From Corynebacterium sp. 74A (lineage in GTDB: Bacteria; Actinomycetota; Actinomycetes; Mycobacteriales; Mycobacteriaceae): 64,000 nucleotides of DNA. The stretch is from positions 395,145 through 459,144 of the forward strand of contig NZ_PQMG01000002.1 in the NCBI RefSeq assembly GCF_008930665.1, written 5' to 3'. The position numbers and the translations under genes were made by a program. Below, one piece after another: positions 1-10,732 of the stretch (within the stretch, counting starts at the first letter, position 1; every line of letters begins with the position of its first letter). Under the pieces are notes generated by a model. It did not search any database. It was not told the DNA's origin and was given only the letters and a program-made list of their open reading frames with translations.

Positions 1-353
1 ACCCAATTAAGGGCATAGGCCAAATCCTTGCCCTGGGTCTTGGTGCGGTGCTGGGTTTGCATAGCCACAAACGCCTCGCCGCCGGCCTCGTCGTCGCGCA
101 CCAAAGCAGCGACGGCTCCCGGCAGCACGGTACAGATGTAGACCTCGCGGTCAGTTCCAGCGACGTCCACCTTGGCGTATGCGGAGGGGATGAACTCCTG
201 CAGTGCCACCAGCTGCGGCTCGGCAGCGAGCCCCTCGAAGGGGCGGGTTTCGCCCATCAACGCGGCGCGCTCAGCGGCACGTGCGGCGAGTTTGGCCTGC
301 TTGCGACTCATGCCCTCAGGCAGATTCTCACGATTCTTCTTCTTTTTGCCCAT
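1..353 (-). CDS. DUF5926 family protein (C-terminal part outside window)
   Basis: The minus-strand frame opens with ATG at 353 and runs off the left edge, so only the first 117 codons are visible. The N-terminus begins MGKKKKNRENLPEGMSRKQA, a lysine-rich start followed by an alanine/arginine-rich helix and a segment mentioning PFxGLAAExxLVALQEFIPSA. This is the layout I know for the actinobacterial DUF5926 family, whose function is unknown. No catalytic motif is visible. It is transcribed in the same direction as the downstream-lying phosphodiesterase gene but is separated from that gene's stop by about 55 bp. Family assignment is by recall of the N-terminal pattern; the frame itself is secure. 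Confidence 0.7.
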   Translation of the reverse strand, partial: MGKKKKNRENLPEGMSRKQAKLAARAAERAALMGETRPFEGLAAEPQLVALQEFIPSAYAKVDVAGTDREVYICTVLPGAVAALVRDDEAGGEAFVAMQTQHRTKTQGKDLAYALNW

Positions 354-408
354 GGCACAAACATACCCGTTCGCCCCGGCGCGCCAGTTGTCTGCTCCCC
401 AGTGGGTG

Positions 409-1134
409 TTAGGCCCGCGGCCCGCGGTTTACGACCTCGCGCGCCAGAGCGGGCACATTGGTGGCCAACCACTGCACGCCATTGTCGCGGCACACGGCCA
501 TCTCCTCGGGGTTGTCCACGGTCCACACATAGCTCGCCGGCGGCAGGGTGCCATTGTTGATGTGTTCGCGGGCTTTCCGCATAGCGAGACCAACCGAGGT
601 GGGGTGAATCGTCTGCTCGCGAATGCGGTGATACCAGGCGTTGGGATCGTTGCGCAGGTAGATCCGGTCAAGCTCCGGTGCCAATTGCTGCATGCGGTTG
701 ATCGCGGATCCGGAAAAGGAGATCACGTGGATATAGGGGTCTGCTTCTAGGCGGCGGTAGCGGAGTGTTTTCACCAATTCTTCCTCCAGCATCCGGCCAT
801 AGCGCATGGGGTGTTTGCTCTCTATAAAGAGGTGCTTTCCGGGGTAATCCTCCATGATGTCAAGCAGTTCGTTGAGGGTACAGGGCCCGGAGGGGGCCGC
901 CGCAGTGCCGAAGTTGTACCGGCGTAGCTGCTCTACCGTCTGGGTGGATACTCGGCCGCTGCCATCAGAGACACGATCCACGATGGGATCGTGGATACAT
1001 ACCAGCTCACCGCAGCGGGCCAGACGGATATCGCATTCCACCCCGTCCGCGCCCTGCACAAACGCCTCGGTGAAGGCTGTTGCGGTGAGCTCCGGATAGT
1101 CGGCGGATGCGCCTCGGTGCGCGATCACATACAT
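409..1134 (-). CDS. Glycerophosphodiester phosphodiesterase (cytoplasmic, UgpQ-like)
   Basis: A 241-residue GDPD-family TIM barrel that would hydrolyse glycerophosphodiesters to glycerol-3-phosphate and an alcohol. The signature HRGAS is at residues 6-10, the metal-binding E-x-D lies in GVECDIR near residue 35, and the catalytic second histidine is in CIHDP near residue 48. There is no signal peptide or membrane segment, so it should act in the cytoplasm, unlike the lipoprotein GDPD at 41.9-43.0 kb in this window. The ATG at 1134 is preceded by a good AGGAGG ribosome site. Its length fits the short bacterial UgpQ type. It lies upstream of the DUF5926 gene on the same strand. Confidence 0.88.
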   Translation of the reverse strand: MYVIAHRGASADYPELTATAFTEAFVQGADGVECDIRLARCGELVCIHDPIVDRVSDGSGRVSTQTVEQLRRYNFGTAAAPSGPCTLNELLDIMEDYPGKHLFIESKHPMRYGRMLEEELVKTLRYRRLEADPYIHVISFSGSAINRMQQLAPELDRIYLRNDPNAWYHRIREQTIHPTSVGLAMRKAREHINNGTLPPASYVWTVDNPEEMAVCRDNGVQWLATNVPALAREVVNRGPRA

Positions 1135-1222
1135 TTTCTCGCTGCCTCCTGTATCAGTATCGCCCAGTGCCCGAGTGGCGGATCTTGTCGCCAGTTTTAG
1201 GATACGGGGCGTAGACGCAGAG

Positions 1223-1270
1223 CACCGGCCGTGCCCCGTGTACCCAGTTCAGGTGCGGGACAGGCCGGTG
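1223..1270 (-). terminator. Candidate hairpin terminator of ldh
   Basis: Eight-base arms CACCGGCC (1223-1230) and GGCCGGTG (1263-1270) pair perfectly just past the ldh stop. There is no T-run, so this may be a GC-rich actinobacterial-type terminator or only a stabilising hairpin. Confidence 0.35.
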
Positions 1271-1297
1271 GTGATAAGGCGAGCAAGCGCTCTCTAT

Positions 1298-2242
1298 TTA
1301 GAAGAAGTTCTGCTGTACCTCGCGCAGTGCATCAGCGGACTTGGTGAAGCGCTCCATCTCGTGCTCGTTGAGCTCGAGCTCGACCACACGGTTGATGCCG
1401 TTGCGGTTCACGATCGCAGGGGTGCCGATGTAGATGTCTTCTTGGCCGTACTCGCCTTGGAGCAGGGCGGAGACAGGCAGGGCCACATCCTGGTTTTGCA
1501 GCACCGCGCGGGTGATGCGGGCCAGTCCCATGCCGATGCCATAGGAGGTGGAGCCCTTGGCGTCGATGATGCGATAGGCGGCATCGCGGGTGTCTTCGAA
1601 AATCTTTTCCAGACGCTCTTCCAGATCTGGCTCCTTGGCCAGCTTCATTCGCATGGACACACCAGCGATGGTGGCGGAGGAGAGCACCGGCAGCTCGCTG
1701 TCGCCGTGCTCGCCCACAATGTAGGCGTGGATGGAGGTGGGCGAGCAGTCGTAGAGTTCACCGAGCATGTAGCGGAAGCGGGCGGAATCCAGCACGGTGC
1801 CGGAGCCGATCACGCGCTGCCACGGCAGGCCGGAGTACTTCCATGCGGCATAGGAAAGCACGTCCACCGGGTTGGAGGCGACCACCATGATGCCGTCGAA
1901 GTTGTTGGCCATCACTTCGTCCACGATGGACTTCATGATCTTCATGTTCTTGTCCACCAGCTGCAACCGGGTCTCGCCGGGCTTCTGGGCGGCGCCGGCG
2001 CAGATGACCACCATGGCGGCGTCTTCGCAGTCGGCGTAGGTGCCCTTGCTGACACGAGTGCGGGAGCTGGCCCAGACGACGCCGTGGTTAAGGTCCATGA
2101 CGTTGCCGGCAAGCTTCTTCTCATCGATGTCGATGATGGCCAAGTGGTCCACCGTGCCCTGGTTCACCAGAGCGTAGGCATAGGCCACTCCCACGTCACC
2201 GGCGCCGATGAGCACAACCTTGTTGCCAACAATATCCTTCAT
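1298..2242 (-). CDS. ldh: L-lactate dehydrogenase
   Basis: NAD-dependent L-lactate dehydrogenase interconverting pyruvate and lactate. The Rossmann motif GAGDVG is near residue 13, the substrate loop contains KPGETR, and the catalytic histidine lies in VGEHGDSE. I start it at ATG 2242 ([13 protein letters not shown]), giving 314 residues, the usual corynebacterial length, with an AAGG ribosome site 8-9 bases upstream. The open frame extends 38 codons further upstream, but that extension is lysine-rich, unlike the family, and lies in the intergenic AT-rich stretch. The next gene is divergent (HAD phosphatase), so ldh is monocistronic. Overall identity of the fold is clear; quinone-dependent LldD is excluded. 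Confidence 0.95.
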   Translation of the reverse strand: MKDIVGNKVVLIGAGDVGVAYAYALVNQGTVDHLAIIDIDEKKLAGNVMDLNHGVVWASSRTRVSKGTYADCEDAAMVVICAGAAQKPGETRLQLVDKNMKIMKSIVDEVMANNFDGIMVVASNPVDVLSYAAWKYSGLPWQRVIGSGTVLDSARFRYMLGELYDCSPTSIHAYIVGEHGDSELPVLSSATIAGVSMRMKLAKEPDLEERLEKIFEDTRDAAYRIIDAKGSTSYGIGMGLARITRAVLQNQDVALPVSALLQGEYGQEDIYIGTPAIVNRNGINRVVELELNEHEMERFTKSADALREVQQNFF

Positions 2243-2362
2243 TGTTTCATCCCTTGCGATGTTTGGTTTTTCGCTTTCAGCTGCCCATTGTGCCCGTTTG
2301 TTTTTGTTTTTGCCAGTATTTGGCAGCCTTTTTCCGCTGAAAGTGGGAAACCCCACAGCTTC

Positions 2363-2377
2363 TATACTGAGACACTA
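2363..2377 (+). promoter_or_regulatory. -10 box and probable leaderless start of the HAD gene
   Basis: TATACT at 2363-2368 ends eight bases before the ATG at 2377. That spacing would put the transcription start at or next to the A of ATG, and no ribosome site is seen, as expected for a leaderless actinobacterial mRNA. Confidence 0.5.
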
Positions 2378-3042
2378 TGCCCCGCTATGACGCCATCCTC
2401 TTTGACCTCGACGGCACGCTCGTCGATCACGACTCTGCCGCCCGCCACGCCGCCACCCGCCTGATCCAGCACTACGCCATGGAAGGCTCAGAACACGCCC
2501 TCATCGAGCGGTGGTTCCAGATCGAAAACGAGGAGTTCTCCCGCTTCGAACGAGGCGAGATCACCCATGCCCAGCAGCGCCTCAACCGCATGGCCCGCTT
2601 CTTTGCTACCCCGCTCAGTGAAGAGGAGTCGCGCCGGCGTTTCGAGGTATTCGCCTCCTTCTATCGTGAAGGCTGGCGCGCTTTCCCCGATGCGGCTGCA
2701 GCCTTGGCCCTCGCCGCGAACACTGGAGCAACGGTGGCCATTTTTACGAATGGCGCCCGCGACATGCAGGCGGGCAAGCTCGCTGTCACCGGCCTCGAGT
2801 CGGCGTCGATAAGCCTCATCCCCACCGCGGAACTCAGCTGCGCCAAACCCGATCCGCAGGCCTATCGGGAGGCGCTGGCGCTGCTTGGGACACCGGCAGA
2901 ACGCGCGGTGATGATCGGCGATAACTACAACAACGATGTGCGTGCCGCCCGCGCCGCCGGCCTCGACGCCGTGCATGTTGCCGACCCCGCCGACCTACTG
3001 GAGCTGTTGCGCACCCACGTTCTCGGCGGAACGCGCCCGTAG
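2377..3042 (+). CDS. HAD-superfamily hydrolase (YjjG/phosphoglycolate-phosphatase-like)
   Basis: A 221-residue haloacid-dehalogenase phosphatase. Motif I is FDLDGTL at residues 8-14, with the nucleophile Asp9 and the acid/base Asp11. Motif II is the FTNGA region near residue 124. Motif III is a lysine in CAKPDP near residue 156, followed by motif IV IGDNYNND with the metal-binding aspartates near residue 181. The helical cap between motifs I and II is of the C1 type. Substrate cannot be read from sequence; YjjG-like nucleotidases and phosphoglycolate phosphatases share this layout. A copy of the dispersed repeat lies inside the gene at 2802-2814. The PAP2 gene follows after 12 bases. Confidence 0.85.
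   Translation: MPRYDAILFDLDGTLVDHDSAARHAATRLIQHYAMEGSEHALIERWFQIENEEFSRFERGEITHAQQRLNRMARFFATPLSEEESRRRFEVFASFYREGWRAFPDAAAALALAANTGATVAIFTNGARDMQAGKLAVTGLESASISLIPTAELSCAKPDPQAYREALALLGTPAERAVMIGDNYNNDVRAARAAGLDAVHVADPADLLELLRTHVLGGTRP
2802..2814 (+). repeat. Dispersed repeat copy (13/14 of GGCGTCGATAAGCG)
   Basis: GGCGTCGATAAGC inside the HAD gene, read as Ala-Ser-Ile-Ser. The 14th base is C in place of G. Confidence 0.75.
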
Positions 3043-3054
3043 TAGCCTTTATGG

Positions 3055-3645
3055 GTGCTTAGCTCAATCGACACAACATATCTTCAGTGGGGGCTGGATC
3101 ACCGCTCCCCGACGCTCGACGCGGCGGTCACCGCTTTTAGCAATGTCGGCACGACCGCCCTGAGCCTGCCCGTGGCCACAGCACTCGCGTTTCTGCTCAC
3201 TGCGGTGCTGCGCAGCTGGACTCCCGTGCTCACCCTCGCCCTAGCAGCGGCACTGTCGACGAGCACCACCACCATCATCAAGACACTGGTGGGGCGCACC
3301 CGGCCCGATTACGCCTTCGCAGTGCCGCCCTTCGAGTCCTCATATTCTTTCCCCTCGGGGCACACGCTCAACGCAACCGTTCTTGCTCTCGTGCTCGCCT
3401 ATTTTGGCGGCCATGCGGTGCGCGGGCGCGTTGTTCGCATCCTCGTCTGGCTGGCCGCGCTGGGATATGCGCTGTGCATGGGCATCTCCCGAGTATTTCT
3501 CGCCCACCATTGGAGCACCGATGTGCTCGCCGGATGGGTCATCGGGGCGACCATCGCCGGTGTGGCGATCCTGCTGGTGGGGGTACTGAGCTGTCGCCGC
3601 GGCGGGCTGCCCCTGCCGCTGGCTCCGACCCACCCGGCGCGCTAG
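3055..3645 (+). CDS. PAP2-family membrane phosphatase
   Basis: A 196-residue integral membrane phosphatase of the PAP2/phosphatidylglycerophosphatase-B type. The three-part active site is complete: KTLVGRTRP (motif 1), SYSFPSGHT (motif 2, with the serine-glycine-histidine triad), and SRVFLAHHWSTDVLAG (motif 3, with the catalytic histidine). About five to six membrane segments surround it. Undecaprenyl pyrophosphate or a phosphatidic acid is the likely substrate class; the sequence does not choose. The start is GTG at 3055, because the ATG four bases earlier is out of frame and stops at once. Its stop codon overlaps the stop of convergent msrA. Confidence 0.85.
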   Translation: MLSSIDTTYLQWGLDHRSPTLDAAVTAFSNVGTTALSLPVATALAFLLTAVLRSWTPVLTLALAAALSTSTTTIIKTLVGRTRPDYAFAVPPFESSYSFPSGHTLNATVLALVLAYFGGHAVRGRVVRILVWLAALGYALCMGISRVFLAHHWSTDVLAGWVIGATIAGVAILLVGVLSCRRGGLPLPLAPTHPAR

Positions 3646-4295
3646 CCGCAGGCCACCCCCGTGGAGTGGACGGGGCAATAGCCCTCGGGGTTTTTGTGCA
3701 GATACTGCTGGTGATAATCCTCGGCCAAATAGTAGGCACCCGCGGGGGTATCGCTGAGCTGGGCCACCTCGGTGGTGACGGGACCAAACCCGGCCGCGGC
3801 CAGCTTCGGCCCATAGGCGGCGAGAAGCTCGCGCACGAGCTGCTCATCCTCGGCGGAATCCACAAAATAGGCGGAGCGATACTGGGTGCCCACATCATTG
3901 CCCTGGCGATAACCCTGGGTGGGATCGTGGGCCTCAAGGGTGGCGCTAATAATCTCCCGAGCGCTGATCCGCGCGGGATCGTAGACCACCTCCACCACCT
4001 CGGTGTGGCCCGTCCGGCCCGTGCATACCTCGCGGTAGGTCGGATTGGGAGTGAACCCTCCGGCATAACCCACGGAGGTGGAGTCCACCCCGTCGAGCTG
4101 CCACAGCAGTTTCTCCGCGCCCCAGAAGCATCCCATGCCAATGATGAGGCGCCGCTGCTCCGGCTTCCACGGTCCGGTGATCGGAGTGCCGAGAACCGCG
4201 TGGGACTGAGGGCACTCCAGCACGGGGGTAGAACCGCCGCGCAGCGCCTGGGCCTCGCTCACCATCTCAGGGGTGCGTGAAAATAGAAATCCCAT
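3642..4295 (-). CDS. msrA: Peptide-methionine (S)-S-oxide reductase
   Basis: Methionine sulfoxide reductase A, 217 residues, which repairs the S-epimer of oxidised methionine using thioredoxin. The catalytic motif GMGCFWG places Cys56 as nucleophile. Two further cysteines near the end (in YCPVHS and VACG, about residues 207 and 216) are the recycling cysteines of the three-cysteine type. I start at ATG 4295 (MGFLFSRTPE), the form typical of Corynebacterium, in place of the 17-codon-longer frame. It is divergent from sodA across about 220 bp, a pairing of two oxidative-stress genes that is common in the genus. The stop codons of msrA and the PAP2 gene overlap. Confidence 0.95.
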   Translation of the reverse strand: MGFLFSRTPEMVSEAQALRGGSTPVLECPQSHAVLGTPITGPWKPEQRRLIIGMGCFWGAEKLLWQLDGVDSTSVGYAGGFTPNPTYREVCTGRTGHTEVVEVVYDPARISAREIISATLEAHDPTQGYRQGNDVGTQYRSAYFVDSAEDEQLVRELLAAYGPKLAAAGFGPVTTEVAQLSDTPAGAYYLAEDYHQQYLHKNPEGYCPVHSTGVACG

Positions 4296-4519
4296 AGTGC
4301 TAGCACTTTCTCTAGGGGGTAAGGGCGATGTCCTCTCGAGGGCCACGTGGGCACTCGACCCAATCTAGTCCCGTCGCCGCGTTCCTGCTGCGGTACCCCT
4401 GCCGGAGCCGGTTTTCTCAACCATTTTGTTGCGATATTCACATTCTCACCTATCATGGGTATCAATGCCACGGCACCGCGCCGTGGCTGTGAACGTAAAA
4501 ACCACGAAAGGCTTTTATC

Positions 4520-5119
4520 ATGACTTACACCCTTCCCGAGCTGGATTACTCTTACGACGCCCTCGAGCCGCACATCGCCGCCGAGATTATGGAGCTGCAC
4601 CACTCCAAGCACCACGCCAACTACGTCAAGGGCGCTAATACTGCCCTCGAGAAGCTGGCAACTGCTCGTGAGAACGGCGAGATCTCTGCCGTGGTTACCG
4701 CCCTGTCCAAGGACCTCGCTTTCAACTTGGGTGGCCACACCAACCACTCCATTTTCTGGAAGAACCTCTCCCCCAACGGCGGCGGCGAGCCCACCGGTGA
4801 ACTAGCAGAGGCCATCAACGCCGAGTTTGGTTCCTTCGAGAACTTCAAGTCTCACTTCTCCGCAGCCGCTCTGGGCCTGCAGGGCTCCGGCTGGGCAGTT
4901 CTCGGCTATGACCACATCGGTGAGCGCCTCGTGGTTGAGCAGATCACCGATCAGCAGGGCAACATCTCCGCTAACCTGACCCCGCTGCTCATGCTGGACA
5001 TGTGGGAGCACGCCTTCTACCTCCAGTACAAGAACGTCAAGGCTGACTACGTTGAGGCCGTGTGGAACGTCTTCAACTGGGATGACGTTGCCGAGCGTTA
5101 CGCCAAGGCAGCCAACTAA
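4520..5119 (+). CDS. sodA: Superoxide dismutase (Mn/Fe family, probably Mn)
   Basis: A 199-residue Mn/Fe superoxide dismutase that converts superoxide to peroxide and oxygen. Metal ligands are visible as His27 (in MELHHSKHH), His76 (in [10 protein letters not shown]) and the Asp/His pair in [12 protein letters not shown]. The glycine pattern around [10 protein letters not shown] fits the manganese type, though metal choice is an inference. The ATG is preceded by GAAAGG at good spacing. No signal peptide is present, so it is cytosolic. It is divergent from msrA, and the shared intergenic region (4296-4519) must hold both promoters. Confidence 0.95.
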   Translation: MTYTLPELDYSYDALEPHIAAEIMELHHSKHHANYVKGANTALEKLATARENGEISAVVTALSKDLAFNLGGHTNHSIFWKNLSPNGGGEPTGELAEAINAEFGSFENFKSHFSAAALGLQGSGWAVLGYDHIGERLVVEQITDQQGNISANLTPLLMLDMWEHAFYLQYKNVKADYVEAVWNVFNWDDVAERYAKAAN

Positions 5120-5190
5120 GGCCCATCACGCCTGCTAGTTCGTGGCCTCGCCCTCAGTGGGTGGGGCCACGTTCTGCGTTGTGTGGGCAT

Positions 5191-5221
5191 AAAAAACTGC
5201 ACGCCCGGTCGAGGCGTGCAG
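5191..5221 (-). terminator. Intrinsic terminator of the SGNH hydrolase gene
   Basis: Perfect 9-bp arms at 5197-5205 and 5213-5221 around a 7-base loop, followed on the minus strand by six Ts (5196-5191). Confidence 0.85.
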
Positions 5222-5245
5222 TGCTGTGGCTATGAAGCCGAGAAC

Positions 5246-6109
5246 CTAGCGCAGGGCGGCGGCGATGCGCTGCGCCACGTAGCGGGAACCTGCCTCGCTG
5301 GGGTGCAGGCCCATGTTGTAGTTCGGGGTGGTGGTGTCGATGCTGCCAGAGACCCAGCGCTGCACATCGGGCACGCAGGTGTGGTGAGCGGCGGAACCGG
5401 CCTTGATGTCCACGAAGGTGGCGCCGGTCTGGCGGGCCGCCGCGATCTGGTTATCGCGGTTCCAGTTCTCCACATCGCGCAGCAGCGGCACCGGCACGCC
5501 CATCGGGACGTTGGGAACCACGTTCAGTGCGCAAAGCATGCCCGAGGTGGGCTCGGTGACCTGCAGCATGCCCGGAATGATGATCTGGATGCGCGGAGAA
5601 ACGCGACGGATCTGATTCACGGCGTCATGAATATCCTTCAGGTAGGCGTTGTGCACGGCCTGGTTATCGAGGATATTCACGCCATCGCGCACACCGAAGC
5701 CACCGTAGTTATTCATGCCCGCGGCCAACACCACGGCGCGCGTGCCGGGGTGAATATCGCCGGCCTGGATGGCGCGGGCGACGCGCTGGGTGGCCACACG
5801 CGAGGTCTCGGCGACACAGGACCAGTCAGAGATCGGTGCCTTGGCAATCTGGCCGAGCAGGCGCGGCGCATTATTCGGGGCCTGCAGGCAGCCCTCGCGG
5901 GCGGGATAGCCGTTGTACACCTGCGGGTTCATCCCGCGCATGGCGTTGAGGATCTGATCCGGGTTCGCGGAGTAGGAATCACCAAAGTAGGCGATATTGC
6001 CCTGCGGGGCGGCGGCAGCCACTGGGGCAGCGCTCACGCCCACCACCGCGGCGGTGGCGACTCCCAACATAGCGGCGGTAACTTTCTTCAGACCTGTCGT
6101 GAATCCCAC
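5246..6109 (-). CDS. Secreted SGNH/GDSL-type esterase
   Basis: A 287-residue exported hydrolase. A signal peptide with a basic start, a hydrophobic core and AAA-type cleavage site covers residues 1-34. Block I is YFGDSYS with nucleophile Ser45. The block with GMNNYGG supplies the oxyanion Asn, and LHPSEAGSRY near the C-terminus supplies the catalytic His. Four or more cysteines suggest disulfides outside the cell. This fits the SGNH lipases/esterases common in corynebacteria, with the natural ester unknown. The start is GTG at 6109 with AAAGGG upstream. It is flanked by its own terminator and follows lysC's terminator, so it is a single transcription unit. Confidence 0.88.
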   Translation of the reverse strand: MGFTTGLKKVTAAMLGVATAAVVGVSAAPVAAAAPQGNIAYFGDSYSANPDQILNAMRGMNPQVYNGYPAREGCLQAPNNAPRLLGQIAKAPISDWSCVAETSRVATQRVARAIQAGDIHPGTRAVVLAAGMNNYGGFGVRDGVNILDNQAVHNAYLKDIHDAVNQIRRVSPRIQIIIPGMLQVTEPTSGMLCALNVVPNVPMGVPVPLLRDVENWNRDNQIAAARQTGATFVDIKAGSAAHHTCVPDVQRWVSGSIDTTTPNYNMGLHPSEAGSRYVAQRIAAALR

Positions 6110-6150
6110 GGTAATTTTTCCCTTTCATGCGGCTCACCCTAGTTAGGTGC

Positions 6151-6165
6151 ATTCTGCATGAGAAT
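6151..6165. promoter_or_regulatory. Inverted repeat upstream of the SGNH hydrolase
   Basis: ATTCT-GCATG-AGAAT is a perfect 5-5-5 inverted repeat 42-56 bp upstream of the GTG start, placed where an operator would sit. It does not match the 19-bp DtxR consensus well. The regulator is unknown. Confidence 0.35.
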
Positions 6166-6210
6166 AACCTGAGCACCAGATAGCCCCAAAAACTTTTAAC
6201 CCAGCTCACA

Positions 6211-6246
6211 GAAAAACCGCCCCTGGCAGCGGGTGCCAGGGGCGGT
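6211..6246 (-). terminator. Intrinsic terminator of lysC
   Basis: A perfect 13-bp stem (6216-6228 with 6234-6246, 5-base loop) followed on the minus strand by five Ts. It separates lysC from the SGNH gene. Confidence 0.9.
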
Positions 6247-6274
6247 CGGACAGCGAGCGTGCCGCAGATCCTGT

Positions 6275-7540
6275 TTAGCGGCCAGTACCTGCGTAAACGA
6301 TGGCTTCTTCGTCGCCGCCGAGCTCGAAGCGCTCGTGCAGAGCGCGGGCAGCCTCGGGGAGGTCGGCCTCGCGGACGAGCACCGAGATGCGGATCTCGGA
6401 GGTGGAGATGAGCTCGATATTTACTCCCACATCGCGCAGCGCCTCACAGAAGTCGGCGGTGACTCCGGGGTGAGACTTCATGCCTGCGCCCACTAGGGAG
6501 ACCTTGCCCACTTGGTCGTCGTAGAGCACGTTCTCGTAGCCGGCACCGGCCTGCATCTTCTTCAGCAGCTCCATGGCGCGAGGGCCATCGGCGCGAGGGC
6601 AGGTGAAGGTGATGTCGGTCTTGCCGTCCTCGAGGGAGGAGACATTCTGCAGCACCATATCGATGTTGATCTCTGCATCCGCGATGACACGGAAGATGCG
6701 GGCGGACTCGCCCGGCAGATCCGAGATTCCCAAAACAGTGATCTTGGCTTCCGAGCTATCGGTTGCCACGCCAGTGAGTATTGCTTCTTCCACGGGAATA
6801 TCCTCCATTGATCCGTCGACGAGGGTGCCAATGTCATTACTGTAGGACGAACGCACACGCAAGGGCACGTTGAATGCGCGGGCGTATTCGACGCTGCGCA
6901 GCACCAAGATCTTCGATCCCACAGCAGCCAATTCGAGCATCTCCTCGAAGGAGATCTTGTCTAGTTTGCGGGCATTGGGCACGATGCGCGGATCGGCGGT
7001 GTAGACGCCGTCCACATCCGAGTAGATTTCGCACACATCGGCCTCGAGCGCCGCGGCGAGCGCCACCGCAGTGGTATCGGAACCGCCACGGCCCAAGGTG
7101 GTGACATCGCGGGTTTCCTTATTCACACCCTGGAAGCCGGCAACCAGGCAGATCTTGCCCTGGCTGAGGGCCTCCTGCACACGCCCCGGGGTGACCTCGA
7201 TGATGCGGGCATTGCCGTGCCGCTCCGTGGTGAGCACGCCCGCCTGGGAGCCGGTGAAGGACTGGGCCTTCGCACCGAAGCTCTCAATCGCCATGGCCAC
7301 CAGCGCATTGGAGATACGCTCCCCGGCGGTGAGTAGCATGTCCATCTCGCGGGCCGGCGGAACGGGATTGACCTGCGCCGCCAAATCGAGGAACTCATCG
7401 GTGGTATCACCCATGGCGGAGCACACCACCACCACATCGTGGCCCTGCTTCTTGGTGGCCACAATACGTTCAGCAACGCTGCGGATACGCTCCGCACTCT
7501 CCAGAGATGATCCACCGTATTTCTGCACAATAAGTGCCAC
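6275..7540 (-). CDS. lysC: Aspartokinase (alpha subunit; internal start gives beta)
   Basis: Aspartate kinase, 421 residues, which phosphorylates aspartate in the first step to lysine, threonine and methionine. The kinase domain opens with IVQKYGGSS, and two ACT domains fill the last 170 residues ([31 protein letters not shown]), where lysine/threonine feedback acts. The start is GTG 7540 with AAAGGA upstream. As in C. glutamicum, an in-frame ATG at 6808 ([11 protein letters not shown]) would make a 177-residue beta subunit from the same gene. In C. glutamicum asd follows lysC directly; here asd is about 12 kb away and a terminator closes lysC. A DMT transporter gene is divergent. Confidence 0.96.
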   Translation of the reverse strand: MALIVQKYGGSSLESAERIRSVAERIVATKKQGHDVVVVCSAMGDTTDEFLDLAAQVNPVPPAREMDMLLTAGERISNALVAMAIESFGAKAQSFTGSQAGVLTTERHGNARIIEVTPGRVQEALSQGKICLVAGFQGVNKETRDVTTLGRGGSDTTAVALAAALEADVCEIYSDVDGVYTADPRIVPNARKLDKISFEEMLELAAVGSKILVLRSVEYARAFNVPLRVRSSYSNDIGTLVDGSMEDIPVEEAILTGVATDSSEAKITVLGISDLPGESARIFRVIADAEINIDMVLQNVSSLEDGKTDITFTCPRADGPRAMELLKKMQAGAGYENVLYDDQVGKVSLVGAGMKSHPGVTADFCEALRDVGVNIELISTSEIRISVLVREADLPEAARALHERFELGGDEEAIVYAGTGR

Positions 7541-7766
7541 AGGTGCCGTCCTTTCCTTGGCATGAGGCCCCGCACCGTCTTTGCCGCGGGTCTGCGAGGC
7601 AATTTCTGCCGAAGTATTGGTTTTTCCGCACTCATCGTACATGGCGCCCATTGCAGGACACTATCGAGTTCACATTCACCCCCAGGGTGAGGATCGCACC
7701 ACGCCAGCACCGCCACCCCGCGCGCCGCGACGGTTCCACGCCACCCCTAGCGATACTCTAAGTGCT

Positions 7767-8606
7767 GTGCCTAATACCCTGCTTGCCATTCTTTTTGCCA
7801 CTGCCTCTGCGCTGACGATCGCATGGGGCACGGTCGTGCGGCACAATATCGCACTCGAGGCACCCGAGGGCCGGTCCATCGCCACGGCCATGCGCCGCCC
7901 CTTATGGTGGGCGGGCTCTTTTTCTGCGCTCGGCGCCTATGGCCTGCAGGTTGTGGCCCTCGGCTTCGGCACCCTGCTCGTAGTGCAGCCCATCCTGGTG
8001 CTCTCCCTCATGTTCACCCTGCCGCTGTCGGCCTACTACGACAAGCACCGGCTCACCTTCGCCGAAATGCTGTGGGCGGGCGTGCTCACCGTCTCCGTAT
8101 CGGTGCTGGTGCTGCTGGGCCGCCCCGCCTCGGGCACCCCTGATCCATCGCTGCACCGCTGGCTGCTGGCCCTCGGCATCGGCGTGGTCGTTCTCGTCGG
8201 CCTCGACCGTTGGGCGCAACGCCAGATCCGCCGCGAGAAGGCCCTGCTGCTCGGCATCGTCACCGGCGCTGTTTTCGGCTATGTGGCGGTGCTATCTAAG
8301 GCCATCGCCGATATCTTCGTCCACAAAGGCGGGTTCTTCGGCATCCTCACCTCTTGGGAGCTCTATGCGCTGATCGCCTGCGCCACCATCGGCACCTTGG
8401 TGCAGCAGGTCTCCTTTAATGCCGGCGCACTCAAAAACTCCCTGCCGGCCATGAAGGTCGCCGAGCCCATCGTAGCCTTCATCTTGGGCTATGCAGTGTT
8501 AAGCGAATCCTTCCAAGCCAGCGGATGGCAATGGGCGTGGATGGCCCTCGCTCTGCTGGCCATGATTGGCTCCACCTTCCAGCTATCGCGGCTCGGAATC
8601 GACTAG
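7767..8606 (+). CDS. DMT/EamA-type membrane transporter
   Basis: About 279 residues with roughly nine to ten hydrophobic segments in two halves, each half opening with a charged loop, as in drug/metabolite transporters. The N-terminus (PNTLLAILFATASALTIAWGT) matches a family I know from actinobacteria, substrate unknown. I start at GTG 7767, because the 62 codons of open frame upstream are hydrophilic and overlap the divergent lysC promoter. Placement between lysC and leuA matches the small membrane gene seen between those genes in other corynebacteria. Amino-acid export would be a guess. Confidence 0.75.
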   Translation: MPNTLLAILFATASALTIAWGTVVRHNIALEAPEGRSIATAMRRPLWWAGSFSALGAYGLQVVALGFGTLLVVQPILVLSLMFTLPLSAYYDKHRLTFAEMLWAGVLTVSVSVLVLLGRPASGTPDPSLHRWLLALGIGVVVLVGLDRWAQRQIRREKALLLGIVTGAVFGYVAVLSKAIADIFVHKGGFFGILTSWELYALIACATIGTLVQQVSFNAGALKNSLPAMKVAEPIVAFILGYAVLSESFQASGWQWAWMALALLAMIGSTFQLSRLGID

Positions 8607-8647
8607 TGCGCATCGCCCGTGCCAGCGGGCCGGCGCACACGCGAGTA

Positions 8648-8661
8648 GGCGTCGATAAGCG
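8648..8661 (+). repeat. Dispersed repeat copy GGCGTCGATAAGCG
   Basis: Full 14-base copy, 42 bp after the DMT transporter stop and about 100 bp before the leuA leader peptide. Confidence 0.8.
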
Positions 8662-8759
8662 TGCATAGGCCCCCGATAGGGGGAACACTGAACTGGTTTT
8701 TCCCAAAGGATGGAACGTCGGTGCCCGAAAATACTGACGGATGCGGTAATGTGCCTCAC

Positions 8760-8813
8760 ATGATTCGCGGTAGTCAGGGATTCCTCCTCCTTAGTCGCCG
8801 CGGCGGGTGTTAG
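8760..8813 (+). CDS. leuA leader peptide with three consecutive leucines
   Basis: ATG at 8760 opens a 17-codon frame, MIRGSQGFLLLSRRGGC, ending in TAG at 8811-8813. CTC CTC CTT sits at 8784-8792. A run of leucine codons in a short frame 140 bp before leuA, followed by a strong hairpin, is the layout of ribosome-mediated attenuation, which has been described for leuA in actinobacteria. The ribosome site is weak, so expression of the peptide is an inference. Confidence 0.7.
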   Translation: MIRGSQGFLLLSRRGGC

Positions 8814-8826
8814 CGCTTAATTGTTC

Positions 8827-8864
8827 GTTGGCCGCCCCGTCGCGGAGTTTCAGGCGCGGCCAAC
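8827..8864 (+). promoter_or_regulatory. Candidate leuA attenuator hairpin
   Basis: A perfect 9-bp stem GTTGGCCGC (8827-8835) / GCGGCCAAC (8856-8864) lies 13 bases after the leader peptide stop. GGCGG at 8802-8806, inside the leader peptide codons, can pair with CCGCC at 8832-8836 and so compete with this stem. That is how a stalled ribosome could switch the structure. No T-run follows. Confidence 0.6.
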
Positions 8865-8879
8865 ATTCCCGAACACTGA

Positions 8880-10718
<1,839 letters not shown>

Positions 10719-10732
10719 CCTCTCGCTCACTG

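Noticed and set aside
2243..2356. N-terminal extension of Ldh
   Set aside because: The 38 extra codons are lysine/asparagine-rich, unlike the family, and a proper ribosome site precedes the internal ATG 2242.
6130..6180. DtxR iron box upstream of the SGNH hydrolase
   Set aside because: TTAGGT and AACCT are present but spacing and the 19-bp symmetry do not fit; only the 5-5-5 repeat is reported.
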